Below, in pieces: positions 54,940-63,889 of a DNA stretch of 64,000 nt. The stretch is from Salinirubrum litoreum (GTDB lineage: Archaea > Halobacteriota > Halobacteria > Halobacteriales > Haloferacaceae). Both the position numbers and the translations under genes were made by a program. Position 1 is the first letter of the stretch, and each line of letters opens with the position of its first letter. Where the stretch lies: the NCBI RefSeq assembly GCF_020567425.1, contig NZ_JAJCVJ010000003.1:124001-188000 (forward strand). The letters run 5' to 3'. The notes beneath the pieces were generated by a model, which saw only the letters and a list, made by a program, of their open reading frames with translations, was not told the DNA's origin and made no database searches.

Positions 54940-55944
54940 TCAGTCTCTCCCGGTCCGACTCGCGTCGACGTGATCGATCACCGCCTGCTCACGTGCGCGG
55001 TCGATCTCGTGCTTGCCGCCGCCGACCTCGGTCGCGAAGTGAGCCTCGACCGTGTCGGCGATCGCCGCGTCGAGCGGTGTCGACTCCCAGCCGAGCGCCG
55101 CGAGTTTCGCCGTCGAGAGGACGTGTGTGTAGTCGCGGTAGCAGACGAAGTCGTCGACCGAGAGGTCGCCCGCCGCGAGATCACGCGGGAGTGCGTGGAC
55201 GAACTCCACGTCGCGGTCGAGAGCCGTCGCGATCGTCTCGAGGAGCGTCTCGAGGTCGTCGAGGTGCCGGTCGGCGGCGTTGTACGCCTCCCCCGGCGTG
55301 CCGCGTTCCGCGACGAGTCTGAAGGCTCGCGCCAGGTCCCGGACGTAGACCCGGTGAAAGAGGTGCTGGCCGTCGCCGGGGACGACGACCCGGTCGAATC
55401 GCTCGATTCGGTCGATCCAATAGTCGAGTCGCTCGGTGTAGTCGTGCGGCCCGTAGACGAGACACGGTCGGACGCTCGTCGCCGCGACACCCCGCTCTGC
55501 GGCGCGGGCGACCGCACGGTCACCCTCCGCCTTCCGGTTCCCGTACGTCGATTGGTCCTCGTCGACGGCCTGTTCCTCGGTACACGCACGGATCGGCGTC
55601 TCGGCTTCGCGTTTCGGATTCGACGCGTCGGGATAGACGCCGCTCGAGGAGACGTAGACGTACGCGTCGACGTCGGCGAAGGCGCGGGTCGCCGTCTCGA
55701 CCTCGCCGGGGTGGTAGGCGATACAGTCGACGACGACGTCGGGGTCGACACGCTCTGCCAGCGCGAAGATCGCATCGTCGTCCGTCCGGTCGCCGGTCAC
55801 GTGAGAGACGCGGTCGTCGTCGGCGAACGGGTCCGGCCGGTTCCCCCGGGTGAACGTCGTCACGGTGTACCCCTCGGCGCGGAACTCTTCGACGGTCGCC
55901 CGCCCGATAAAGCGGGTGCCGCCGAGGACTAACAGGTGAGCCAT
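54940..55944 (-). CDS. NAD-dependent epimerase/dehydratase-family protein
   Basis: 334 aa from the ATG at 55944 (MAHLLVLGGTRFIG); an ATG five codons upstream is less likely. Rossmann motif GGTRFIG, D in VVVDCIAYHPGEVE, YVSSSGVYPD, and a substrate region YGNRKAEGDRAV where the Tyr/Lys pair (YxxxK) is visible. Extended SDR type, acting on a nucleotide-sugar or related NAD-linked substrate. Convergent with the RDD gene. Confidence 0.88.
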   Translation of the reverse strand: MAHLLVLGGTRFIGRATVEEFRAEGYTVTTFTRGNRPDPFADDDRVSHVTGDRTDDDAIFALAERVDPDVVVDCIAYHPGEVETATRAFADVDAYVYVSSSGVYPDASNPKREAETPIRACTEEQAVDEDQSTYGNRKAEGDRAVARAAERGVAATSVRPCLVYGPHDYTERLDYWIDRIERFDRVVVPGDGQHLFHRVYVRDLARAFRLVAERGTPGEAYNAADRHLDDLETLLETIATALDRDVEFVHALPRDLAAGDLSVDDFVCYRDYTHVLSTAKLAALGWESTPLDAAIADTVEAHFATEVGGGKHEIDRAREQAVIDHVDASRTGRD

Positions 55945-56119
55945 GCCATCGCTTGGCACTCGGGCTCGAAGTATCCACGGGAGGCGGCAGTGCGGGCTGA
56001 CGCCGCCCGTCCGGCCGAAGTGGTCGGTGAGTGTTACGAATCGATATATCTAAGCGGGCACCACGTGAGCCGTCGCACGGTGCAACAGACGGACGACCGA
56101 CCGACGTCGAGGGGGAGAG

Positions 56120-57403
56120 GTGAGTAGCGTGAGCCGTGGTCCCGACGCCGGTGGTCGATCCGACTCCGACGTGAACATCCGGTACGTCGTCGCGAGCCTC
56201 GTCGCGGGCGTCTTCTTCGGGGGGCTGGGCGGGGGCGTCGCGTACCCCACGCTCCCCAACCTCGGCCCCATCCTCGGGATCACGCCCTTTCTCGTCGGGA
56301 TCATCCTCTCGACGAACGGCTTCGTCCGCCTCGTGGCGAACACGCCCGCCGGACAGATCATCGACGCGATGGGGTCGCGGCGACCCATGATCGCGGGGTT
56401 CCTCGTCCAGGGGCTGGCCCCGTTCGGGTACGTGCTCGCGCTCCACCCCGACCTGGTGCCGCTGCTCGACAGTGCCGGCATCTTCCTCGTCGCGCGGGCG
56501 ATGTGGGGGCTCGGCTCCGCGTTCGTCTTCGTCGGCGCGTTCTCGACGATCACACACGTCACCACGCGGGAGAACCGGGGGAAGTGGGTCGGCTACATGC
56601 GCGGCGGGCAGTCGCTCGGCTTTCCGACCGGGACGGTCGTCGGGGGGCTGGTCACGGACACCTTCGGCTACGAGGCCGCCTTCCTCGTCGCCGGCACCTT
56701 CGGACTGCTCGCGGCCATCGTCGCCGTCGCGGTGCTACCGAACATCGTCGCCGACGTGAGCACTGCGGCACGCCTCCGGGACTTACCCGCAGTCGTCGCG
56801 AGTGACCCGCGGATCCTCTCGATCGGCGGGGTGAACTTCGTCGTCCGGTTCGTCTACGTCGCGATCCTCTCGACGATCGTCGTCTTCGCAGGCAACTACG
56901 GGATCAGGATCGGGTCGTTCTCGGCGGTCGGAGTGAGCGGCGCGATGATGGCGGTCAGCGTCCTCGCGATGAGCGTGACGACGCTCGTCACGGGGCGCTA
57001 CTCCGACACACTCTCCAGACGCGGGCTGGTGACGCTCCCGGCACTCGGTGCGCTCGCACTCGGACTCGCGATCGTCGGCCTGTTTCCGACGCTGTACACG
57101 ACGCTCCTCGGGATGGCGTTGATCGGTGCGGGTGTCGGCGGGACCAGCCCACCGCTGCTCGCACTGCTCGGCGACATCAGCCCGGACGATCAGGTCGGCA
57201 AACTCGGCGGCGTCTACAACGTCTTCGGCGACCTCGGCGCGACGCTCGGCCCGGTCGTCGCCTTCCCGGTCGGTGCCGCGATCGGCTACGACCTGAGCTA
57301 CCTCCTCTCGACGGTGTTCGTGTTCGTGGCCGTCGCCAGCGTCGTGGTCACCCTCCTCGGCACGGAGACGGGAGCAGAGGACACGACGACCAGCGCGGAC
57401 TGA
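56120..57403 (+). CDS. MFS transporter (drug-exporter type)
   Basis: 427 aa, GTG start with GGGGGAGAG immediately upstream; a second GTG nine bases later is possible. Twelve helices expected. Motif A appears as NTPAGQIIDAMGSRRPMI after helix 2, and GRYSDTLSRRGLVTLPAL in the second half. Also RENRGKWVGYMRGGQSLGFPTG (helix 5 region, as in exporters). Proton-coupled efflux of an unknown compound. Divergent from the epimerase gene. Confidence 0.9.
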   Translation: MSSVSRGPDAGGRSDSDVNIRYVVASLVAGVFFGGLGGGVAYPTLPNLGPILGITPFLVGIILSTNGFVRLVANTPAGQIIDAMGSRRPMIAGFLVQGLAPFGYVLALHPDLVPLLDSAGIFLVARAMWGLGSAFVFVGAFSTITHVTTRENRGKWVGYMRGGQSLGFPTGTVVGGLVTDTFGYEAAFLVAGTFGLLAAIVAVAVLPNIVADVSTAARLRDLPAVVASDPRILSIGGVNFVVRFVYVAILSTIVVFAGNYGIRIGSFSAVGVSGAMMAVSVLAMSVTTLVTGRYSDTLSRRGLVTLPALGALALGLAIVGLFPTLYTTLLGMALIGAGVGGTSPPLLALLGDISPDDQVGKLGGVYNVFGDLGATLGPVVAFPVGAAIGYDLSYLLSTVFVFVAVASVVVTLLGTETGAEDTTTSAD

Positions 57404-57427
57404 GACCGAGGCAGACGGACCGCTCGC

Positions 57428-58957
57428 TTACAGATCGTACAGTGCGCCGTACTTCTCGCGAGCGTACTCGACGAAGTAGTCGGCCGTGAGCGACTCGCCG
57501 GTCGCCTGCCGGACGAGTTCGTCGGCGCGGTAGTACTGGCCGTGTCGCTGGACGTTCTCGGTCATCCACTCGCGGATCGGGCCGACGCGCCCCTCGCGGA
57601 TCAGATCGTCCACGTCGGCGTCCAGGTCTGCACGCATGGCGGCGTCGAGTTGTGCGGCGAGGACACTCCCGATCGTGTACCCGATGAATCCGGGGAGGCT
57701 CTGCGACCAGTGGGGGTCCTGCAAGCAGCCCTCGTTGTCCGTCTCGGGGCGGATCCCGAGGTACTCCGCCATCTTGTCGTTCCAGAGGGCCGGAATCTCC
57801 TCGGCGTCGATCCGGTCGTGGAACAGGTCGCGTTCGATCTCGGTCCGGAGGATGATGTGCATGTGGTAGGTGAGTTCGTCGGCGTCAACCCGGATGTAGT
57901 TGTCGTCGAACACCTGATTGACACACTCGTACGCATCGCGAGGACTGACGTCCGCGAGCGCCGGGAAGTGCTCTCTCACCGTGGGCGTGAAGAACTCCCA
58001 GAACGCCTCCGTCCGGCCGACGTGGTTCTCGAAGAACCGCGACTGCGACTCGTGGATGCCGACCCCTCGTGGCTCGCCGAGCGGCGTCCCGTAGTGCTCC
58101 TGTTCGAGTCCGTGCGCGTAGGCGGTGTGCCCGAACTCGTGGATCGTCCCCGTCAGTGCCTCGGTGAGGTCGGACTCGTCGTACCGGGTCGTCATCCGGA
58201 CGTCGTAGGGGTGCCCGAACGAGAACGGGTGCGGCGCGACGTCGAACCGGGTGCGGTCCCAGTCCAGTCCGAGGGCGTCGAGGGCGGCCCGGTTCAGTTC
58301 TTTCTGCGTCTCGACGTCGAAGTCACCGTCCGCACTGTGGAGGGCGTCGGTGGCGAGGTCGACGTCGCTGTCCTGGATCGACGCGATCAGCGGGACGAGT
58401 TCCTCGCGGAGTTGCTCGAAGATGTCGTCGACCAGTTCCAGCGGGAGGTGTGGCTGTGCGAGATAGCCCGTCCGCTGGCTCCAGACGACCTCGTAGGGGT
58501 CTGCGTCCGGGTCGACGTGTGCCGCCCACTCCTTTTTCGCCGCGAAGTGTTCCGCGACGACTGGACCGAACTGCGACCAGTCGTCGTCCTCGCGGGCGGC
58601 CTTCCACCCCTCGTGGGCGCGGGAGTTGATGTCGCTGATCCGGTCGTTGAGCGCGTCGGGGACGCTGGCGGCCGTAGTGTACTCCCGGCGGACCTCTCTG
58701 ACGACGGCCGCTCGTTCGTCGTCGAGGTCGGCGTCGGCCAGCACGTCGAGCGCCGCACCGAGGTCGTCGTCGGTGAGATACCGGTGACGGGCCGCCGACA
58801 GTGTCGTCCGCTGACTGGCCCGCGCGGGCGCGCCGCCCGGCGGCATCATCACGTCCGAGTCCCACCGCATCAGTTGGTTCGTCTTCTCGAGATCCAGCAC
58901 GCGATTGGAGTGTTCGACGACCGTTCGGTACGCCTGCTCGACTGACTCACTCGCCAT
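57428..58957 (-). CDS. M32-family metallocarboxypeptidase (paralogue 3)
   Basis: 509 aa from the ATG at 58957, which has a TATA box 29 bases upstream; the upstream ATG would add a leader of 18 residues. HEFGH (273-277), Glu303 in HESQSRFFEN, IRVDADELTYHMH and GCLQDPHW are all intact, so it should be active. Its N-terminal half resembles paralogue 2 more than paralogue 1. Convergent with the MFS gene. Confidence 0.94.
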   Translation of the reverse strand: MASESVEQAYRTVVEHSNRVLDLEKTNQLMRWDSDVMMPPGGAPARASQRTTLSAARHRYLTDDDLGAALDVLADADLDDERAAVVREVRREYTTAASVPDALNDRISDINSRAHEGWKAAREDDDWSQFGPVVAEHFAAKKEWAAHVDPDADPYEVVWSQRTGYLAQPHLPLELVDDIFEQLREELVPLIASIQDSDVDLATDALHSADGDFDVETQKELNRAALDALGLDWDRTRFDVAPHPFSFGHPYDVRMTTRYDESDLTEALTGTIHEFGHTAYAHGLEQEHYGTPLGEPRGVGIHESQSRFFENHVGRTEAFWEFFTPTVREHFPALADVSPRDAYECVNQVFDDNYIRVDADELTYHMHIILRTEIERDLFHDRIDAEEIPALWNDKMAEYLGIRPETDNEGCLQDPHWSQSLPGFIGYTIGSVLAAQLDAAMRADLDADVDDLIREGRVGPIREWMTENVQRHGQYYRADELVRQATGESLTADYFVEYAREKYGALYDL

Positions 58958-58982
58958 ACGCACACCGACCCTGTGGCCGCTG

Positions 58983-58989
58983 ATAAAAC
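58983..58989 (-). promoter_or_regulatory. TATA box for M32 paralogue 3
   Basis: GTTTTAT on the minus strand, centred 29 bases upstream of the ATG at 58957. Confidence 0.55.
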
Positions 58990-59032
58990 TACTGACGGGG
59001 GCGGTCGGCACACGGTCCCACCGCCGGTCTGC

Positions 59033-59386
59033 TCAGTCGTCGTCGACGCGGTCGGTCCAGAAGTCGAAGCCGCGGCCCGGCGCGAAGACGTCGAGTCCGA
59101 CGGCGAGGTCATCACCCTCGTTTGCGACGCGGTGCGACTCCCAGGAGTCGAGCCAGACGGAGTCGTACTGTTCCAGCGTCACCTCGTCGTCTTCGGTGTA
59201 CAGGGTGAGTTCGCCGCTGAGACAGATACAGACCTGTTCGTTCTCGTGGTCGTGCATCGGCGAGGAGTGGCCGGACGGTTTCTCGAACCACTCGAAGGTG
59301 AACTGATCGCTCCCGGCCATCGACACGCGTCGCCAGCCGTCTTCCGGTTCGTACGTCTCCGCCTCGTCGAAGTTGACGGGCTCCAT
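59033..59386 (-). CDS. Small cupin-domain protein
   Basis: 117 aa from the ATG at 59386. Single cupin barrel: motif 1 HDHENEQVCICLSGELTLY gives two His and a Glu for metal binding, and motif 2 WLDSWESHRVANEG gives the last His. May bind a metal and act as a small oxygenase/isomerase or sensor. Divergent from the SDR gene (about 150 bases between the starts). Confidence 0.88.
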   Translation of the reverse strand: MEPVNFDEAETYEPEDGWRRVSMAGSDQFTFEWFEKPSGHSSPMHDHENEQVCICLSGELTLYTEDDEVTLEQYDSVWLDSWESHRVANEGDDLAVGLDVFAPGRGFDFWTDRVDDD

Positions 59387-59533
59387 ACTACGCTGCTCCG
59401 CAGGCCAGTTAATCAATCTTCGGGATGGCCACTCCCACAGGGAGGGAGTAGTGCTCGTCCGCAGCGGCGAAACCCACCGACTCGGAGCCGTGATCGCCGC
59501 AAGCTATTCGTCACTCGCCGGTGGGGTCGAACC

Positions 59534-60313
59534 ATGGACCTCTCAGACAGGACCGCACTCGTCACGGGTGGAGCCGCCGGCATCGGTCGGGGAATCGCGA
59601 TCGAACTGGCCAGAGGCGGCGCGAACGTCGTCGTCGCGGACGTCCGCGCGGAGCCGAAACTCGCGGACGAGCAGGCGGCCGGGACGACCGTCGAGGTGAT
59701 CGAGGGACTCGACGGTGATGCGGGTGCCGAGTTCGTCGACTGCGACGTCGCCGACGAGAGAGACGTCGAGACGGCCGTCGCCGCGACTGCCGACCGCTTC
59801 GGCGGCCTCGACATCCTCGTGAACAACGCCGGCGTCTCGGTGCGTGGGTCGGTCCACGAACTCGACCGCGACGAGTGGGAGCGGAGCCTCGACGTGAACC
59901 TCACCGGCGTCTACCTGGCGACGAAACACGCCGCGTCGCACCTCCGGGAGAGCGAGGCCGGTCGGATCGTCAACCTCGCCTCGACGGCGGCGTTCGAGGG
60001 CGGCCCGCGAGCGGCCGGCTACTGTGCGACGAAAGCGGCTGTCGTCAACCTCACTCGCCAGATGGCAGTCGATTACGGGCCGGACGGCGTCACGGTCAAC
60101 GCGCTCTGTCCGGGGCCGATCTACACCAGTATGTCGCAGGGAACCTTCGACGACCCCGAGCGCCGGGAGATCTACGAGGAACACGTCCTCCTGCCGTACT
60201 TCGGTGAGCCGTCTGACGTCGGCGAACTGACGCGGTTCCTCGCGTCCGACGCCGCCAGATACGTCACGGGGACCGCGATCCCGATCGACGGCGGGTGGCT
60301 GGCCAGCCGATAG
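59534..60313 (+). CDS. Short-chain dehydrogenase/reductase (SDR), second copy
   Basis: 259 aa from the ATG at 59534; the open frame upstream is antisense to the cupin gene. TGGAAGIGRG (cofactor), NNAGVS, VNLAST and YCATKAA (Tyr/Lys), and the C-terminal IPIDGGW. Generic 3-ketoacyl reductase-like or sugar-type oxidoreductase. Not close to the SDR at 41 kb. Convergent with the amidase gene. Confidence 0.92.
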   Translation: MDLSDRTALVTGGAAGIGRGIAIELARGGANVVVADVRAEPKLADEQAAGTTVEVIEGLDGDAGAEFVDCDVADERDVETAVAATADRFGGLDILVNNAGVSVRGSVHELDRDEWERSLDVNLTGVYLATKHAASHLRESEAGRIVNLASTAAFEGGPRAAGYCATKAAVVNLTRQMAVDYGPDGVTVNALCPGPIYTSMSQGTFDDPERREIYEEHVLLPYFGEPSDVGELTRFLASDAARYVTGTAIPIDGGWLASR

Positions 60314-60350
60314 GGCGGGTCGTCTCGGACGACGCCACGACGGTCTCAGA

Positions 60351-60427
60351 CCGCCTCGACGGACGACCGTCTTCTATTCTTCACACCGTCTCGACGGACG
60401 ACCAGCCTCTGTTCTCACACCGTCTCG
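60351..60427. repeat. Tandem repeat of 34-35 bases at the 3' end of the amidase gene
   Basis: Two imperfect units (60351-60385 and 60386-60419) and the first 8 bases of a third (60420-60427). Each unit begins CCG(C/T)CTCGACGGACGACC and ends with TCACA, and the last unit boundary lies over the amidase stop codon. Resembles the duplication seen after the SDR gene at 40.7 kb. Confidence 0.75.
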
Positions 60428-61878
60428 TACAGGTGTGCCCACGGCCGCGCCCGTTCCAGCGCGGCCCCGGCCGCGAGCACGAGTTCGTCGTCGAACCGCT
60501 GTCCGGCGATCTGTAGCCCGACCGGAAGCCCGCCGTCGGTCGTCCCTGCGGGAACCGACAGGGCCGGCGGCCCGCCGAAGTTGAACGGGAACGTCAGGAA
60601 CCAGTCGGTCGCGGGGTCGACCGCCTCCCCGTCGATCTCGGTCGGTCCGATCGTTCCGTTCTCGACGCCGGCGACAGAGAGCGTCGGCGTCACGAGGAGA
60701 TCGTACTCGTCGAACACCGACTGGAGCGCGTCGTAGATCCGGGTGTGCGGGAGGTTGACGAGTTTGTACGAGACGGCGTCGGTCTCGTGGCCGTCGGCGA
60801 CGGACTGCGCGAACTCCTCGCCGACCACCTCCGGGTGGTCGGTCAGATCGATCCCGTGTTCTCGCTCGACGTGTTCGGCGAGGACGGCGGTGTGAACCGG
60901 GCCCCAGCGGTGGTACTTGGGTTCGACGAGTTCCGCGAGCGTCATGCCGAAGTCCACCTCGACGTGGGCGAGCGTCGCGGCCGTGGCGTCGGCGAGATCG
61001 GCGGCCGCATCCGCGACGATCCCCTCGACGCGGTCGGCGACCGGGAAGACACCGAGATCGGCACTGTAGGCGATCGAGAGGCCGTCCGGGTCAGTGTGGG
61101 TCGCGTCGAGGTAGTGTCCACCGGGTCTGGACCCGTCGGCCGGCAGACTGAACGGGTCTGCGTGATCGGGACCCGCCACCACGTCCAGCGCGAGTGCGGC
61201 GTCGGGGACGGTCCGGGTCAGCGGCCCGGCGTGGTTCCCCCGTGCGTGCGCGAACGCGTCTGGGCGTGCGGTCCAGGGGATGCGGCCGAACGTCGGTTTG
61301 AAGCCGACGACACCGCAGAGCGACGCCGGGATCCGTATCGACCCGCCGCCGTCGGTGCCGTACCCGATCGTGGCGAGTCCGGCGGCGACGGCCGCCGCCG
61401 ACCCACCCGACGAGCCACCGGCGTTGTAGCCGGCGCCGAACGGGGTCGAGGCGTATCCCGCCAGATCACTCTCCGTGACCGCGCTCCGGGCGAACGGTGG
61501 GGTGTTCGTCTTCCCGAGGACGATTGCCCCGGCGTCACGCAGTCTGGCGACCGCCGGATCGTCACTCTCAGCGACCTCGTCGGCGAGCAACGACGTGCCC
61601 TGGGAGGTCGGGACGCCCGCGACGTCGACGAGGTCCTTGATGCCGACGGGGACACCCGCGAGCGGGCCGGGATCACCGCCCTCGGCGACGGTCTTCGTGT
61701 GAGCTTCGGCGGCCGCGAGCGCACGCTCTCGGGTGACGGTGACGTACGCGCCGAGGTCGTCGTCTCGTCGGTCGATACGGTCGAGGTGTGCACGGGTGAC
61801 GTCGACCGGCGAGACGTCGCCGGCACGAACGCGCTCGGCGATCGTCACCGCTGGCAGGAGACACAGGTCGTCGGCCAT
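60415..61878 (-). CDS. Amidase (amidase-signature family)
   Basis: 487 aa from the ATG at 61878, 27 bases after a TATA box. The amidase-signature Ser-cis-Ser-Lys triad is visible: Lys81 in GIKDL, Ser156/157 in GGSSGGS and Ser180 in [11 protein letters not shown]. Hydrolyses amides to acid and ammonia; family includes GatA, acetamidases and acylamidases, and the absence of GatB/GatC neighbours argues against GatA. Cytoplasmic. Divergent from the creatininase 3 gene, which could share substrates. Confidence 0.93.
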   Translation of the reverse strand: MADDLCLLPAVTIAERVRAGDVSPVDVTRAHLDRIDRRDDDLGAYVTVTRERALAAAEAHTKTVAEGGDPGPLAGVPVGIKDLVDVAGVPTSQGTSLLADEVAESDDPAVARLRDAGAIVLGKTNTPPFARSAVTESDLAGYASTPFGAGYNAGGSSGGSAAAVAAGLATIGYGTDGGGSIRIPASLCGVVGFKPTFGRIPWTARPDAFAHARGNHAGPLTRTVPDAALALDVVAGPDHADPFSLPADGSRPGGHYLDATHTDPDGLSIAYSADLGVFPVADRVEGIVADAAADLADATAATLAHVEVDFGMTLAELVEPKYHRWGPVHTAVLAEHVEREHGIDLTDHPEVVGEEFAQSVADGHETDAVSYKLVNLPHTRIYDALQSVFDEYDLLVTPTLSVAGVENGTIGPTEIDGEAVDPATDWFLTFPFNFGGPPALSVPAGTTDGGLPVGLQIAGQRFDDELVLAAGAALERARPWAHLYETV

Positions 61879-61901
61879 GCCACCGACTCCGACGGCCGAC
61901 C

Positions 61902-61908
61902 GTATAAA
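61902..61908 (-). promoter_or_regulatory. TATA box for the amidase gene
   Basis: Within CGTATAAATC; centred 27 bases upstream of the ATG at 61878. Confidence 0.55.
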
Positions 61909-61973
61909 TCGCGCCCCCGGTGGGGCGGCGGGTGCCACGAACGCTTATGGACCCCTCACTCGTCGGGCCGTGC

Positions 61974-62777
61974 ATGTACGAGTGCCTCGGCAGTCAGCCG
62001 ACCGCGTGGGCGGGGAAGACGTACGGCGAGATAGAGGCGATCGCAGACCGGGACGGCTCGATTCTCGTCCAACCGGTCGGCAGTATCGAACAGCACGGTC
62101 TCCACCTCCCGGTGTCGACAGACACCATCTGTGCGGACGCGCTGGCACACGAGGGGGCGGCGACGGTCGCCGACGAGGTACCGATCGTCGTCGCCCCGGC
62201 GCTCTGGGCCGGCAACTCACCGTACCACGTCTCCTTCCCCGGTCGGATCGACGTGGAGTTCACGACGCTCGTCGACGTCTACGCGCAACTGGCCGCCTCG
62301 GCACTCGAGACGGGGTTCGACGCGCTACTGTTGCTCAACGGCCACGGCGGTAACCACAACGCGATCGGCGGCGCGAGCAAGGCGATCGGCCTCGAACACC
62401 CGGACGTGGAGGTGCTGGCGATGACCTACTTCGGACTCGCCGCCCCGATCGTCGACGAGATCCGCGAGTCGGAGCCGGGCGGCATGAACCACGCCGGCGA
62501 ACTGGAGACCTCGCTGATGCTCCACCTGCGACCCGACCTCGTCCGGGAGGACCTGATCGAGGGGACTCACCTCGACGAACCGTACACCCACGCGTACGAC
62601 GACATGTTCGTCTCGGGGCCGCTCTCGGTCCACCGCCTCGAAGAGGAGTACTCCGAGACCGGCGCGGTTGGCGATCCACAGTTCGCCAGCGCGGAGGCGG
62701 GCGAGACCATCTTCGAGTATCTCTGTGGGGAGATGGAGCTACTCCTGACCGAGATTCACGAACAGACCACTGGCTGA
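61974..62777 (+). CDS. Creatininase-family amidohydrolase (paralogue 3)
   Basis: 267 aa from the ATG at 61974, which aligns with the start of paralogue 2; the ATG at 61947 lies in a GCTTATGG box that looks like the promoter. GSIEQHGLHLPVSTDT, NGHGGNH and NHAGELETSLML are intact. WAGKTYGEIEAI at the N-terminus is shared with paralogue 2. Likely opens a cyclic amide or cleaves a formamide. It lies divergent to the amidase and convergent with a phosphotriesterase-family gene, itself an amidohydrolase-superfamily enzyme. Confidence 0.9.
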   Translation: MYECLGSQPTAWAGKTYGEIEAIADRDGSILVQPVGSIEQHGLHLPVSTDTICADALAHEGAATVADEVPIVVAPALWAGNSPYHVSFPGRIDVEFTTLVDVYAQLAASALETGFDALLLLNGHGGNHNAIGGASKAIGLEHPDVEVLAMTYFGLAAPIVDEIRESEPGGMNHAGELETSLMLHLRPDLVREDLIEGTHLDEPYTHAYDDMFVSGPLSVHRLEEEYSETGAVGDPQFASAEAGETIFEYLCGEMELLLTEIHEQTTG

Positions 62778-62809
62778 CCTGCGGCGGACGACGCCGCGTC
62801 CGCCGGCCG

Positions 62810-63889
62810 TCACTCCGGCGCGCTCACGGTGAGCAGTCGCTGCGGGTTGTCCGTGAGGATGCGATCGATCGCGTCGTCCGGCACGCCCGCGCCCGCGAAC
62901 ATCGGGAGGACGTTCGTGAGGACGTGGGCGTACCCGTGCCCGCCGTACCGTCGCAGGAGGTGTTTGAGGAAGATGTCGTGTGAGACCAGCAACTGGTCGG
63001 TGTAGCCGTCCGCGACGAGGTCGGCGACGTAGCCCGCCCGGTCGACGTCGGAGGGCTGGGCGTCCTCGGCGTCGGGGAAGTACAGTTCGTGGCCGAACAG
63101 GTCGAACTCGACGAAGGCACCCCGATCCAAGATCTGTCGCTGGTACTCCATCGACCCGCCGAGCCACTTCGACTGATCCATGTGACAGATGGCGACGCGG
63201 TCGAGCGGGAGTCCCTCCGCTGCCAGAATGTCGAGGATCTGGAGCGCGCGGCGGGACGGTGGCCACTCCGGATCGCGATCCGACGGCGGGTGGACGCTGA
63301 CGGGGACGCCGGTTCGCAACGACGCCCGCGCGCCGGCCCGCAACACCTTCGCCTCCTGTTCGTGGATCTCGCCGCTCGTCCCGATCTCGCCGAGGATCCC
63401 GGCTCGCACGTCCGTCTCGCCGATGCCGTCTCGCACGTCGGAGACGAACTCGTCTGCGATCTCGTCGGCGGTCATGTCGTCGATCCGATCGGGGTGTGCG
63501 TCCCGAGTGTAGAAGGCCGTACCGTGGATCGCAGTGACACCCGTCTCACGTGCGACGCCACGGACCCGCGCGGGGTCGTTCGCGGTTCCCTTCGGCGTGA
63601 CGTCGACGATCGTGTCGCCGCCGGCCCGGTAGTAGTCTCCGACCTCCGCGACGGCGTCCGCGAACGACTCCATCCGGAGGTTCGCCCGGTGCCGGGTCGG
63701 GTTCCGGCGGACGTACCAGAGGTTCTCCAGCGAGATCGGTTCGCGCGCGAGTTTCCGCTCGTACGCCGAGTCCGGGGGCTCGAACTTCCCCGACCACGAG
63801 GAGAACAGGTGCTCGTGTGGGAGCGTGACGCCGAGCGTCTCGGGGGCGACCGGCCCCTCGACGGTGATGGCACTGCCAACGTCTGACAT
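62810..63889 (-). CDS. Phosphotriesterase-family hydrolase
   Basis: 359 aa from the ATG at 63889. Amidohydrolase-superfamily barrel with metal ligands His25 and His27 (LPHEHLF), Glu168 (GILGEIGTSG) where true phosphotriesterases have a carboxylated Lys, His200 (VSVHPP), His236 (ICHMDQS) and Asp305 (VSHDIF). A Glu at this place is known in PHP-type homologues. Ends HGYAHVLTNVLPMF, typical of this branch. Likely a lactonase/esterase or related hydrolase. Cytoplasmic. Possible promoter box TTAAGC near 63920. Confidence 0.91.
   Translation of the reverse strand: MSDVGSAITVEGPVAPETLGVTLPHEHLFSSWSGKFEPPDSAYERKLAREPISLENLWYVRRNPTRHRANLRMESFADAVAEVGDYYRAGGDTIVDVTPKGTANDPARVRGVARETGVTAIHGTAFYTRDAHPDRIDDMTADEIADEFVSDVRDGIGETDVRAGILGEIGTSGEIHEQEAKVLRAGARASLRTGVPVSVHPPSDRDPEWPPSRRALQILDILAAEGLPLDRVAICHMDQSKWLGGSMEYQRQILDRGAFVEFDLFGHELYFPDAEDAQPSDVDRAGYVADLVADGYTDQLLVSHDIFLKHLLRRYGGHGYAHVLTNVLPMFAGAGVPDDAIDRILTDNPQRLLTVSAPE

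Noticed and set aside
60415-61878. Amidase as GatA of the glutamyl-tRNA amidotransferase.
   Set aside because: No GatB or GatC gene is nearby, and the surrounding genes are catabolic, so a general amidase is more likely; sequence alone cannot exclude GatA-like activity.
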